From Lysobacterales bacterium (lineage in GTDB: Bacteria > Pseudomonadota > Gammaproteobacteria > Xanthomonadales > Ahniellaceae): DNA of 64,000 nucleotides. Made by a program: the position numbers and the translations under genes. Under the pieces are notes generated by a model. That model saw nothing but the letters and a program-made list of their open reading frames with translations. It had not been told where the DNA came from and did no database searches. The DNA lies in assembly GCA_016703225.1 (NCBI GenBank), contig JADJCM010000003.1:682001-746000 (forward strand), written 5' to 3'. Positions within the stretch are counted from its first letter, which is position 1. Every line of letters starts with the position of its first letter. Positions 8,673 through 17,086 of this stretch are shown here, piece by piece.

Positions 8673-9869
8673 ATGTCCAAGCAAGTCCAGGATTGCTACA
8701 TCGTCGCCGCCAACCGCACCGCGGTCGGCAAGGCGCCCCGCGGCGTGTTCAAGAACACCCGCCCGGACGACCTGCTCGCGCATGCACTGCGCGGCATTCT
8801 CGATCCGCTGCCGCAACTCGACCGCACGCGCATCGACGACATCATCGTCGGTTGCGCCATGCCGGAAGCCGAGCAAGGCATGAACTTCGCGCGCATCGGC
8901 ATGCTGCTCGCCGGGTTGCCGAACACGATCAGCGCGATGACCATCAACCGCTTCTGCTCCTCGGGCGTACAGGCCGTGGCGCTCGCGGCCGATCGCATCC
9001 GTCTCGGCGAGGCCGACCTGATGATCGGTGCCGGCGCCGAGTCGATGAGCATGATCCCGATGATGGGCCACAAGATCGCGATGAACCCGGCGGTCTACCA
9101 GAACGAGAACTTCGCCATCGCCTACGGCATGGGCATCACCGCCGAGAAGGTGGCCGAGCAGTGGAAGGTCACGCGCGAGGCGCAGGACCAGTTTGCGTTG
9201 GCCAGCCATCAGAAGGCCGCGGCCGCGATCGCAGCCGGCGAGTTCGGCGGCGAGATCCTGCCCTACGAGATCGACGATCGCCTGCCCGACCTCGACAAGC
9301 GCGACGTGCGCGTATTGCGCAAGCTGATCCAGCAGGACGAAGGCCCGCGCGCCGACACCACGCTGGAGGCGCTCGCCGGCCTCAAGACGGTGTTCCGCGC
9401 CGGAGGCTCGGTCACTGCCGGCAACAGCTCGCAGATGTCGGATGGCGCCGGTGCGGTGCTGCTCGCCAGCGAGAAGGCGATCCAGGAATTCAACCTGACT
9501 CCCCTCGCCCGTTTCGTCTCGTTCGCGGTCGCCGGCGTGCCGCCGGAGATCATGGGCATGGGCCCCAAGGCGGCGATCCCGAAGGCCTGCGCGCTGGCCG
9601 GCATCTCGATGCAGGATCTGGACTGGATCGAGCTCAACGAAGCCTTCGCCGCGCAGGCGATCGCGGTGATGCAGGACCTCGGCATCGATCCGACCAAGGT
9701 GAACCCGCTCGGTGGCGCCATCGCACTCGGCCACCCGCTCGGCGCCACCGGCGCCGTCCGCATCGCCACCCTCACCCACGGCCTGCAACGCCGCCAGCAG
9801 AAGTACGGCATGGTCACCATGTGCATCGGCACCGGCATGGGCGCCGCCGGCATCTTCGAGCGGGTCTAA
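8673..9869 (+). CDS. fadA: Acetyl-CoA acyltransferase (3-ketoacyl-CoA thiolase)
   Basis: A 398-residue thiolase that cleaves 3-ketoacyl-CoA to acetyl-CoA and a shortened acyl-CoA, the last step of each beta-oxidation cycle. The nucleophilic cysteine is in NRFCSSGVQ (about residue 93), the NEAFA motif and the active-site GHPLGATGA follow, and the C-terminal base cysteine is in MCIGTGMGAA. GGAG lies eight bases before the ATG at 8673. Cotranscription with the preceding fadB-like gene is likely from the 20-base gap. The symbol is used in the sense of the fadBA thiolase; FadI-type would be indistinguishable by motif alone. Confidence 0.92.
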   Translation: MSKQVQDCYIVAANRTAVGKAPRGVFKNTRPDDLLAHALRGILDPLPQLDRTRIDDIIVGCAMPEAEQGMNFARIGMLLAGLPNTISAMTINRFCSSGVQAVALAADRIRLGEADLMIGAGAESMSMIPMMGHKIAMNPAVYQNENFAIAYGMGITAEKVAEQWKVTREAQDQFALASHQKAAAAIAAGEFGGEILPYEIDDRLPDLDKRDVRVLRKLIQQDEGPRADTTLEALAGLKTVFRAGGSVTAGNSSQMSDGAGAVLLASEKAIQEFNLTPLARFVSFAVAGVPPEIMGMGPKAAIPKACALAGISMQDLDWIELNEAFAAQAIAVMQDLGIDPTKVNPLGGAIALGHPLGATGAVRIATLTHGLQRRQQKYGMVTMCIGTGMGAAGIFERV

Positions 9870-9879
9870 GCGCTCGGAG

Positions 9880-9908
9880 AAGTGACGCCCGCGGCGCGAG
9901 CGTCACTT
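9880..9908. terminator. Hairpin between convergent fadA and APC permease genes
   Basis: AAGTGACGC at 9880-9888 pairs perfectly with GCGTCACTT at 9900-9908 across an 11-base GC-rich loop. It lies between convergent genes and overlaps the stop codon of the permease. It lacks a T-run on either strand, so it may be a factor-dependent stop or an attenuating structure rather than a strong intrinsic terminator. Confidence 0.4.
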
Positions 9909-11288
9909 GGATCCGGCGTGGCCCTTGCGCAACAGCCAATACACCGGCCAGCTGACCGCAACCAGGCCGAGGGCGAGCAGGCTGTTTTTCGTGTCGCTGT
10001 AGATCGCGGCGGCGAGGAAGGCGAGCGAGCCGAGCAGCGCGAGGCCGGGCACCAGCGGATAGCGCGGGACGCGGAACGGGCGTGGTGCGTCGGGTTCGCG
10101 GATGCGCAGCACGAACAGGCTGGTGAAAGTCAGCACGTAGTTGGCGACGAAAAAGAACGCCAGCAGCGACACCACGGTATCGAAAGTGTTGCTGGCGATG
10201 AACGCGAGCGCCAGCAGCAATCCGGCGAGCAGCGCCGGAACCGGCGTGCCGCCGGAGTTGACCCGCTGCAGGACTTGTGGGAACAGACGGTCGCGGCTTA
10301 GCGCATACGGCACGCGCGAACCCATCATCAGCAGCGCGCTGAGCGAAGCGACCAGCGACAGGATCATCAGCACGCGCAGCACGGTGTCGCCGACCGGGCC
10401 GAACAGGCGTGTGGCCGCGGTCGCGGCGACGAACGGATCGCCGGCCATCTGCTCGATCGGCACCACGCGCAGGAACGCGGCGTTGAGCAGCAGGTAGATC
10501 GCGAGCACGATCAGCACGCCGCCAATCATCGCGCGCGGCAGGTTGCGCCCGGGGTCGCGTACTTCCTCGCCGAAATAGACCGGGCCGGTCCAGCCGTCAT
10601 AGGTGTAGATCGCCGACTGCAACGACAGCACCACCGCCGCGGCCAGCGCCATGCCCGCCGGCAGCGTGGGCGCAGCAGCAGCAACCGGCGCGCCAGCGGC
10701 CTCGGGCACGGATACCACCAGCGCCACCAGCGCCAGCACCACCAAGGCGATGCCCTTGAGCAGGCTGGTGCCCTGCTGCGCCAGGTCGCCCATGCGCACG
10801 CCGCGCCAGTGCAGCAGCGTGAAGGCGACCAGCAGCACCGCGGCGACCGTGGTCTGCCAATCGGCCAGTGCCGGCACCAGCGGTCCAAGGTATTCGGCGA
10901 TCACCATCGCCACCGCCGCGGCACTGCCGCAGGTAGCGATCCAGTCGGTCCAGCCGGAGACAAATCCGGGATATCCGCCGAGCGCGTGGTGCACGAAGGT
11001 GTAGAGACCGCCCGAGCGCGGCCGCATCGCGCCGAGTTCGGACACACACAGCGCTCCGAGCAGCGCATACACCGCGCCGGCCACCCATACCAGCAGGAAC
11101 GCTGCGGCCGAGGGCAGATGCGCAGCGATTTCGCCTGGCGTGCGCAGGATGCCCATGCCGATGGTGTTGCCGACCAGCACCGCCAGCCCGAAGGCGACGC
11201 CGAGCACACTCAGCAGCCGCCCGGTCCGCTTCGCTTCCCCTGCTACTGCGCCTTGCTCCCGGTCGGACCGGTTTCCTTGCTCGGACAT
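9903..11288 (-). CDS. APC family amino acid permease
   Basis: This 461-residue inner membrane protein has the APC superfamily organisation: TM1 with GLAVLVGNTIGMGILRTPGEIA (the unwound GxGI-type substrate site), a TM3 region with ARSGGLYTFVHHALGGYPGFVSGWTDW near residue 90, and about 12 hydrophobic segments in total. Family members move amino acids or polyamines by proton symport or by exchange. The substrate is not evident. The ATG at the complement of 11286-11288 was preferred because it directly precedes a typical charged cytoplasmic tail; an upstream ATG at 11327 would add 13 residues. It stands alone, convergent with fadA. Confidence 0.88.
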   Translation of the reverse strand: MSEQGNRSDREQGAVAGEAKRTGRLLSVLGVAFGLAVLVGNTIGMGILRTPGEIAAHLPSAAAFLLVWVAGAVYALLGALCVSELGAMRPRSGGLYTFVHHALGGYPGFVSGWTDWIATCGSAAAVAMVIAEYLGPLVPALADWQTTVAAVLLVAFTLLHWRGVRMGDLAQQGTSLLKGIALVVLALVALVVSVPEAAGAPVAAAAPTLPAGMALAAAVVLSLQSAIYTYDGWTGPVYFGEEVRDPGRNLPRAMIGGVLIVLAIYLLLNAAFLRVVPIEQMAGDPFVAATAATRLFGPVGDTVLRVLMILSLVASLSALLMMGSRVPYALSRDRLFPQVLQRVNSGGTPVPALLAGLLLALAFIASNTFDTVVSLLAFFFVANYVLTFTSLFVLRIREPDAPRPFRVPRYPLVPGLALLGSLAFLAAAIYSDTKNSLLALGLVAVSWPVYWLLRKGHAGSK

Positions 11289-11453
11289 GTTGCTTGCCCT
11301 GCGGCTGGTAGACACCTCGCCGAACATAGTTCAAAAACCGGCGCAGAGTGGCGGCGCATTTCCGGACCAGCGGAGCGCTCGAGCCGATCGGATGGCTTGC
11401 CCGAATTTCACAATTTTCGATACCTTGCGCCCATCGGCAACAAGAGCGAGCCC

Positions 11454-11858
11454 ATGCCCAAGTTCAAGCCGGATGCTACGGCCCGTTTCACGATTGCGGC
11501 CGGATGTGTTGTGATGGCTGCGGCCGCCGTGCAACTCGGCCGCATGGGTGCAGTCACCGAGCAGGGCCTGCCCGCGTTCTTCGGGGAAATGCGCTGGATC
11601 ATGTTGGCGCTGACTGCGGTTGTCGTGATCGTGGCGGCACTCCTGTCCAGTCGTCTCGACGAGCTTGCCGCGAAGACCGAAGCACAACACGAATACCCGC
11701 CCGCTGGCGTAGATACTCCACCCAACGGACTGGCTGACGCATGCAGCGGCGAGCGGGCACTGATGGTCGCCGCGCGGCTGCGCGGGTACTCGCTAGGGAC
11801 GCGGTGCCTCGGTATCGCTGCCTGCCTGGTCGACCTGGTCTGCGCGTTCCGCATCTGA
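11454..11858 (+). CDS. Small membrane protein of unknown function
   Basis: A predicted 134-residue protein with two hydrophobic segments, ARFTIAAGCVVMAAAAVQLG (about residues 9-28) and WIMLALTAVVVIVAALLSS (about 47-65), joined by a short loop, followed by a soluble tail. I recognise no family. Its 3' end overlaps the convergent DUF4124 gene by 66 bases, which is unusual and leaves the last 22 residues doubtful. The true product could be shorter if the end has been altered by mutation. The two N-terminal hydrophobic helices and normal codon use support it being a real gene. Confidence 0.5.
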   Translation: MPKFKPDATARFTIAAGCVVMAAAAVQLGRMGAVTEQGLPAFFGEMRWIMLALTAVVVIVAALLSSRLDELAAKTEAQHEYPPAGVDTPPNGLADACSGERALMVAARLRGYSLGTRCLGIAACLVDLVCAFRI

Positions 11859-12500
11859 GGCCTTGCGCACGCGTTCGCGCAGCAGGTGGCAACGCAGCAT
11901 TTCCGATCGAGCCGCAGCCAATGCGGTGGTTGCGAGCGGAGCCGAGAGCAGCGACTGCGCATAACCGCGCGGTTCAACCTCGACATCGACCAGCATCGAC
12001 GTTCCGGCGCGTTCGAGCAGCGCCGCCGAACGTGCGTAGCCCCATCCGATCTCGCGATCGCCGCGACGGAAGTCCGGTCGGATGCGTTCGCCGTCGTCGA
12101 AGCGCAGGCCCTGCGCGCCCAGCCGATCGCTGAATTGCACCGGCACCGGACCGCCATCGCGTTCCACCACACCGGCCAGACGCAACACCACCTGGTAGCC
12201 GTTGGCATCGCGCCGCAACAACAAGGTGAGTTCGGCGCCATCGAGCGCCGGATCGGCCAGCGGGAAATGCAGCGGCACCGTCTCGCACTGCGCCGGCAGC
12301 GCTGCCGTGCGCCCGCCCGGCGTGATTTCCGGCGGCTGGCCGCGTTCGGCGTCACTCGGTGCTTCGCCCGCGGCGCAGGGCTGGCCCTGAAACACCCACT
12401 GACCGTTCGCCTGGCGGCAGCGATACAGCCGCGGCTGCGCCATCGCCGCGGTCGCGGCGAGGAACAGGGCGACCGCGACCATGGGTTTCCACGCAGGCAT
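11793..12500 (-). CDS. Secreted protein with DUF4124-like N-terminus
   Basis: The 235-residue product has a signal peptide (KPMVAVALFLAATAAMAQP, cleavage near residue 22) followed by LYRCRQANGQWVFQGQPC, the cysteine-bounded motif of DUF4124 proteins, which are periplasmic or envelope proteins of unknown role common in gammaproteobacteria. The remainder, rich in beta-strand and charged segments, is unrecognised. The start at the complement of 12498-12500 is fixed by the signal peptide; a much longer frame upstream lies antisense to tatD and is rejected. It overlaps the convergent small membrane gene at its 3' end. Confidence 0.7.
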   Translation of the reverse strand: MPAWKPMVAVALFLAATAAMAQPRLYRCRQANGQWVFQGQPCAAGEAPSDAERGQPPEITPGGRTAALPAQCETVPLHFPLADPALDGAELTLLLRRDANGYQVVLRLAGVVERDGGPVPVQFSDRLGAQGLRFDDGERIRPDFRRGDREIGWGYARSAALLERAGTSMLVDVEVEPRGYAQSLLSAPLATTALAAARSEMLRCHLLRERVRKASDAERADQVDQAGSDTEAPRP

Positions 12501-12549
12501 TTGCGGAGCATGCGATATTCCGGCGTCCCTGCCCAGCCGTGGTGAGCGC

Positions 12550-12738
12550 ATGCCGGCCCTGATCCTCGCCTTCCTGTCGCGATTGCGATTTCGCACCCTG
12601 TTCCTGTTCAGCGCCGCGATCTTCATCGTTGACGTGCTGATTCCGGATTTCATCCCGTTCGTCGATGAAATCCTGCTCGGCGCGCTCACGCTGCTGTTCT
12701 CGGCGTGGAAGCGTGGCGAGCGGCCGCCGGCGGCGTGA
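12550..12738 (+). CDS. DUF6116 family small membrane protein
   Basis: A 62-residue protein with FRTLFLFSAAIFIVDVLIPDFIPFVDEILLG, matching the DUF6116 family found mainly in Xanthomonadales: one hydrophobic segment, a conserved IPDxIPFVDE motif and a second short hydrophobic stretch before a basic tail (SAWKRG). The function is unknown; the IPDF-PFVDE pattern resembles YkvA-like membrane proteins. It is preceded by a divergent DUF4124 gene and followed after 3 bases by tatD, with which it is probably cotranscribed. Confidence 0.75.
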   Translation: MPALILAFLSRLRFRTLFLFSAAIFIVDVLIPDFIPFVDEILLGALTLLFSAWKRGERPPAA

Positions 12739-12741
12739 GTC

Positions 12742-13527
12742 ATGCGCCTGATCGACAGCCACTGCCACCTCGATGCGACGGAGTTCGACGCTGACCGCGA
12801 TGCGGTGAGTGCGCGTGCGCGGGACGCCGGCGTAATCGCACAGATCCTGCCCGCGGTCGCGGCCGAAGCCTTCCCGGCGCTGGCCGCGCTTTGTCGTGGA
12901 CGCCGCGACCGTTTTGCCGCATATGGCCTGCATCCGGTGTATCTGGAACAGCATCGCGACGCGGACCTGCAGCAGATCGAAGCGTTCATCGAGCGCGAAG
13001 GCGCGGTGGCAGTCGGCGAATGCGGTCTCGACTACTTTGTCGGGGGTCTGGACCGCGAGCGTCAGCGCTCCCTGTTCGCCGCGCAATTGCGGATGGCGCG
13101 CGAGTTCGACCTGCCGCTGATCCTGCACGCGCGCCGCGCCGTCGATGAGGTGATCCAGTGGCTGCGCCGCGAGCGCGGCCTGCGTGGCGTCGTGCACAGT
13201 TTCAGCGGCAGCCTGGAACAGGCGCAGCAGCTGTGGGCGCTCGGATTCCATCTCGGCATCGGTGGGCCGGTCACCTACGAACGTGCGCAGCGCCTGCGGG
13301 GCATCGTCGCGGCCATGCCGATCGAGTGGCTGCTGCTGGAGTCGGACGCACCGGACCAGCCGAACGCCAGCGCTCGCGGCGCCCGCAACGAGCCGGCGTC
13401 GATCGTCGAGGTCGCGGCCGTCGTCGCGGGCCTGCGTGGGGTCGATGCGGCGAACATCGCCGCCGCAACCACCGCCAACGCGGTCCGCCTTTTCGGGCTC
13501 GATCAGGCCGGTTTCGCCGCCTCCTGA
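12742..13527 (+). CDS. TatD family metal-dependent deoxyribonuclease
   Basis: This 261-residue enzyme has the complete TatD/YjjV amidohydrolase-barrel ligand set: DSHCHLD at residues 5-11, the metal-bridging Glu in VGECGLDY, His in LILHARRA, His in VVHSFSGS and the catalytic Asp in LLESDAP. TatD proteins are 3'-5' exonucleases acting on single-stranded DNA or RNA ends and are linked to repair of oxidative DNA damage. The length is typical. It lies 3 bases after the DUF6116 gene and its 3' end overlaps the convergent tcdA gene by 25 bases. Confidence 0.9.
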   Translation: MRLIDSHCHLDATEFDADRDAVSARARDAGVIAQILPAVAAEAFPALAALCRGRRDRFAAYGLHPVYLEQHRDADLQQIEAFIEREGAVAVGECGLDYFVGGLDRERQRSLFAAQLRMAREFDLPLILHARRAVDEVIQWLRRERGLRGVVHSFSGSLEQAQQLWALGFHLGIGGPVTYERAQRLRGIVAAMPIEWLLLESDAPDQPNASARGARNEPASIVEVAAVVAGLRGVDAANIAAATTANAVRLFGLDQAGFAAS

Positions 13528-14303
13528 GGCGGCTCCAGCAGCAGGCGCTCCAGTGCCCGTCCGACCATGGCCATGGCAAATCCCGCGGTCACGTGCATGG
13601 CCGCGCCGAGGCCGCCACCGCAGTCCAGCTTGCCGCCCTCGCCCGCCTGCGGACGCAGCCCGCAGACGCTGCCATCGGCTTGCGGATAGCGCACGTTCTC
13701 CAGCGAATAAACCGCCTGCACGCCGAAGTAGCGCTTGGGTCCGCGCGGAAAATGGAACTCGTCGCGAAGCTTTTTGCGGATCAGCGCAAGCATCGCGTCG
13801 TGTTCGGTCTTGGACAGATCGCGCACGCTGATGCGGGTCGGATCGGTGCGCCCGCCTGCCGAGCCGGAAACGATCAGCGGCAGCTTGCGCCGCCGGCAGA
13901 AAGCGATCAGCTCGACCTTGACCCGAAACGCATCACAGCAGTCGAGCACCAGGTCATAACCGCGGCCGATCTGCTCGGCGAGCGTGGCCGGCGTCACGAA
14001 GGCGGCCTCCTCGTTGATCCGGATCTGCGGCGAGATCAAGCGCAAACGCTCACCCAGGGACTCGACTTTGAGCCGTCCGAATTGGCCGACCAGAGCGTGC
14101 ACCTGGCGGTTGCTGTTGGACACGCAGATCTCGTCGGCATCGAACAAGGTCAGCTCGCCGATGCCACTGCGCACCAGCGCCTCGGCTGCCCACGACCCGA
14201 CACCGCCGACCCCGACCACGGCCACATGCCGGGCTTGCAGGCGCAACACCGCACCGCGCCCGTAGAGGCGGTCGATCCCGGAGAATCTGCTGGCATCGGA
14301 CAT
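13503..14303 (-). CDS. tcdA: tRNA threonylcarbamoyladenosine dehydratase
   Basis: A 266-residue ThiF/E1-like ATP-dependent enzyme that cyclises t6A to ct6A at position 37 of ANN-decoding tRNAs. The nucleotide-binding glycine loop VVGVGGVGSWAAEALVRSG is near residues 29-47, followed by LTLFDADEICVSNSNRQ with the adenylate-binding Asp and the Asn/Arg pair, and DCCDAFRVKVELI. These features match TcdA (CsdL) rather than MoeB or ThiF, which carry zinc-binding CxxC pairs not seen here. The start at the complement of 14301-14303 begins MSDASRF; the much longer frame upstream is antisense to the DUF349 gene. Confidence 0.92.
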   Translation of the reverse strand: MSDASRFSGIDRLYGRGAVLRLQARHVAVVGVGGVGSWAAEALVRSGIGELTLFDADEICVSNSNRQVHALVGQFGRLKVESLGERLRLISPQIRINEEAAFVTPATLAEQIGRGYDLVLDCCDAFRVKVELIAFCRRRKLPLIVSGSAGGRTDPTRISVRDLSKTEHDAMLALIRKKLRDEFHFPRGPKRYFGVQAVYSLENVRYPQADGSVCGLRPQAGEGGKLDCGGGLGAAMHVTAGFAMAMVGRALERLLLEPPQEAAKPA

Positions 14304-14447
14304 CGGCGCAATTCGGTGCAATGGCGGGCGCGCAGCATAGCGGCAGCGCCGCGATGCATTGCCTTCTGGCCGATCGGCGACCGCCCTTGCTAGGCTTGCG
14401 ACAAATCGTCCGCGCAGCACTGACGCGGACCCGCCAAGGATGCCCCG

Positions 14448-16952
14448 ATGAAATTGTTCTCCCTGTTCTCCAGACCGGCCTGGGAAAGCGCCGACGCCGA
14501 CAAGCGCGCGCAGGCCGTGACCACGTCGCAGGACAGCGCGCTGACCGAGCGCCTGCCCGACATCGCCCGCCATGACGCCGACGCCAAGGTGCGGTTGGCG
14601 GCGGTGAGACGCATCGTCGATCTTTCGCTGCTCGGAGATCGCGCACGGCTCGACCTGTCGCCGGAAGTACGCGATGCCGCCGGCGCGCGGCTGCGCCAGC
14701 AGTTGCTCGACGCAGGTGTCGCGCTCGACGCCCGCGTCCGCATCGTGCGCGTGCTCGACAACTCGCCGCTGCTTGAACTCATCGCCAGCGAAGCCCGCGA
14801 ACGCGAACTGCGCGCCTGCGCCCTGGAACGTATCCAGCGCGTCGCGTTCCTGGCCGATCGCTGCGTCAAGGACACCGATGCCAGCCTGCGCCTGCAACTG
14901 CTCGAGCGCATCGACGAACCGGCACAGATCGAACGTATCCACGAGCGCGCGCGCAAGAACGACAAGCAGTTGGCGCGGATGGCGCGCGAGCGGCTGCAAC
15001 GGCTGCGCCTGGCGGCCGGAGATGCCGAAGCCATCGAGGCGCGCGCGCAGGAACTGTGCGCCGCGGTCGACCAGCTGCTGCGCGCGCGCGGCGAGGACGC
15101 CGAGCGCCGCCTGGCAGAGATCGAGGAGAATTGGTTGCATCTGGCCATCGCTGCGGAGCAACCGATCTCGCGCCGTTTCGGCGGTCTGGTCGATACCCTG
15201 CGGCACATGCTCAACCCGCCGCCGAAACCGGAGCCGCCTGCCGTTTCCGAGCCAGTGCCGGTCGCGGCCGAAATGGTCCCCGTGGTCGAGGTGGTGGCGG
15301 AGGCGGTGTTGCCGGATGCTGGCGCCGAAGCCGCAAAGGCCCAGGCTGCGGCCGCGCAGGAAGCCGCGCAGAGCCTGCGCCGACAACAGCGCGAGCGCGT
15401 CCATGCCGCTGTGCAACGCTACGCCGAGGCACTCGATGGCGGCCGTTTCGTCGACGCCCGCAGTGCCCGTCTGGCGCTGCAGCAGCTGGAAGGCGAATGG
15501 CCACGCGCGCACTGGGACGAAGGCAAGCGCCTCGCGGCACTCGACCACGACTACGCCAAACTGGAGCGCTGGCAACAGTGGTCGTCGCGCGAACAGAAGC
15601 AGCGCCTGTGCGAAGCCGCCGAGGCCTTGATCGGCAGCGGCCTGCATCCCGACGCCCTGCTCACGCGGGTGCGCGAACTGCAGGGCGAGTGGGAGCGTCT
15701 GACCATCACCGACGCTGCCAGCGAGTCCGGCGACAGCATCGCAAGGCGCTTTCGCGCCATCCTCAATCAATCAATTGCGCCGGCCAAGCCGTACCTCGAA
15801 AAGCGCAAGGAGCTGCGCGATGAAAAAGGTCGCGGTTTGAGCGAGCTGCTCGACAGTGCCGAGGCTGCGCTGGCCGACCCGGCATTGCCACTGCCGGCCC
15901 TGCTCGACTGGCGAAAACAGTTGAACGACGCCGGTGCCGCAGTCGCCGAGTTGGTCGGCAGCGCCCGCCGCGACAGCGGGCAACGGCGCAAGCAACTCGC
16001 CGACGCTGTGCACTCCCGCATCGAGGCCTTCAACAGCGAGGCACGCGAAGCCAAGCAGAAACTGATCGCGCAGGTGCGACGCCAACTTGCTGCCGCCGAT
16101 GCCCGCGACCAGGTGAACATCGCCAAGGCGGTGATGCCGCAATGGAAGGCGCTGCCACGCGGGCAGCGCAAGAGCGAAGACGCGCTGTGGGAAGAGCTGC
16201 GTGCGTTGATCGACCCGGTGTTCGAACGCGAGCGCGACGACAGCCAGCGCGTGCGCGACGAACGCGGCGCGCAGCAGCAGGCGGTGGCCTCGACGCTGGC
16301 GGAGATCGAAGCTCTCGCCGACGCCGAGCTGTCGCTGGACGCCTTGCGTCAACAGTCATCCCAGCTGCGCCAGCGCTTCCAGAGTCTCGAAGGCCGCCAG
16401 CGCGACGACGATCTCGCCTGCGATCGCGCCCAGGCCCGGATCGAACGCCGCATGGCGGTGCTTCGAGCCGAGCAGCTGCGCGAGGCTCGCACACACACGG
16501 CGGAACTTGCCGCGCGGCTCGCCGCGATCGAACAGCGCATCGCCCACGCCAGCGCCGATGGCTCGGAGGCGAGCGTGCTGGACGCCTTGCGCGAGCAAGG
16601 CATTCCGGCCGAACTGGCGTCGCGGCACCAGTCGCTCGTGACCGCACTTAGCGACGCGGCACAGGCCGCTGCCCTGGCTGACGAGCTGGCTGACGACATC
16701 GCGATTACCGTACTCGCGATTCGCTGCGAACTGCTCGCCGGGGTCGCCTCGCCCGAAGCGGATCGCGAACAACGCCGCCAGCTGCAGATGGCTCGGCTGG
16801 CCGACAAGCTCAGCGGCGGCGCAGCGCAAGCCGCGGTTGACGAGGCGGAACGTTTGTGGCGAGAGTGGCTGGCTCTGCCTGGCAGCGGAAGCAATGCGCG
16901 CAGTGCCTTCGACGAGCGCATTCGTGTGGCGCTCGGCCGCCTGCTGGCCTGA
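14448..16952 (+). CDS. DUF349 domain protein with HEAT-like N-terminus
   Basis: This 834-residue cytoplasmic protein starts MKLFSLFSRPAWESADADKR, the characteristic opening of Xanthomonadales DUF349 proteins, then has HEAT-like helical repeats (about residues 30-200), a low-complexity Ala/Glu/Pro linker near 260-300, and long Arg/Gln/Glu-rich helical segments predicted to form coiled coils containing DUF349-type W-R/K units. Family members are poorly characterised; a role in DNA or ribosome-associated processes has been suggested, but no activity can be assigned from sequence. It begins 144 bases after tcdA on the opposite strand and is followed by a separate secreted peptidase gene. Confidence 0.8.
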   Translation: MKLFSLFSRPAWESADADKRAQAVTTSQDSALTERLPDIARHDADAKVRLAAVRRIVDLSLLGDRARLDLSPEVRDAAGARLRQQLLDAGVALDARVRIVRVLDNSPLLELIASEARERELRACALERIQRVAFLADRCVKDTDASLRLQLLERIDEPAQIERIHERARKNDKQLARMARERLQRLRLAAGDAEAIEARAQELCAAVDQLLRARGEDAERRLAEIEENWLHLAIAAEQPISRRFGGLVDTLRHMLNPPPKPEPPAVSEPVPVAAEMVPVVEVVAEAVLPDAGAEAAKAQAAAAQEAAQSLRRQQRERVHAAVQRYAEALDGGRFVDARSARLALQQLEGEWPRAHWDEGKRLAALDHDYAKLERWQQWSSREQKQRLCEAAEALIGSGLHPDALLTRVRELQGEWERLTITDAASESGDSIARRFRAILNQSIAPAKPYLEKRKELRDEKGRGLSELLDSAEAALADPALPLPALLDWRKQLNDAGAAVAELVGSARRDSGQRRKQLADAVHSRIEAFNSEAREAKQKLIAQVRRQLAAADARDQVNIAKAVMPQWKALPRGQRKSEDALWEELRALIDPVFERERDDSQRVRDERGAQQQAVASTLAEIEALADAELSLDALRQQSSQLRQRFQSLEGRQRDDDLACDRAQARIERRMAVLRAEQLREARTHTAELAARLAAIEQRIAHASADGSEASVLDALREQGIPAELASRHQSLVTALSDAAQAAALADELADDIAITVLAIRCELLAGVASPEADREQRRQLQMARLADKLSGGAAQAAVDEAERLWREWLALPGSGSNARSAFDERIRVALGRLLA

Positions 16953-17086
16953 TTGCAGCCCCCTGGATGCGCCGCCATACTGCCGCGGCGCAACATCGAA
17001 AGTGCTTGCCAGTTCACAGTTTCGGCGCGTAAGTTCCGCTCGTGCCGACACCACGCCGGCACGTCCAACCAACAGGGGAATCGAGA

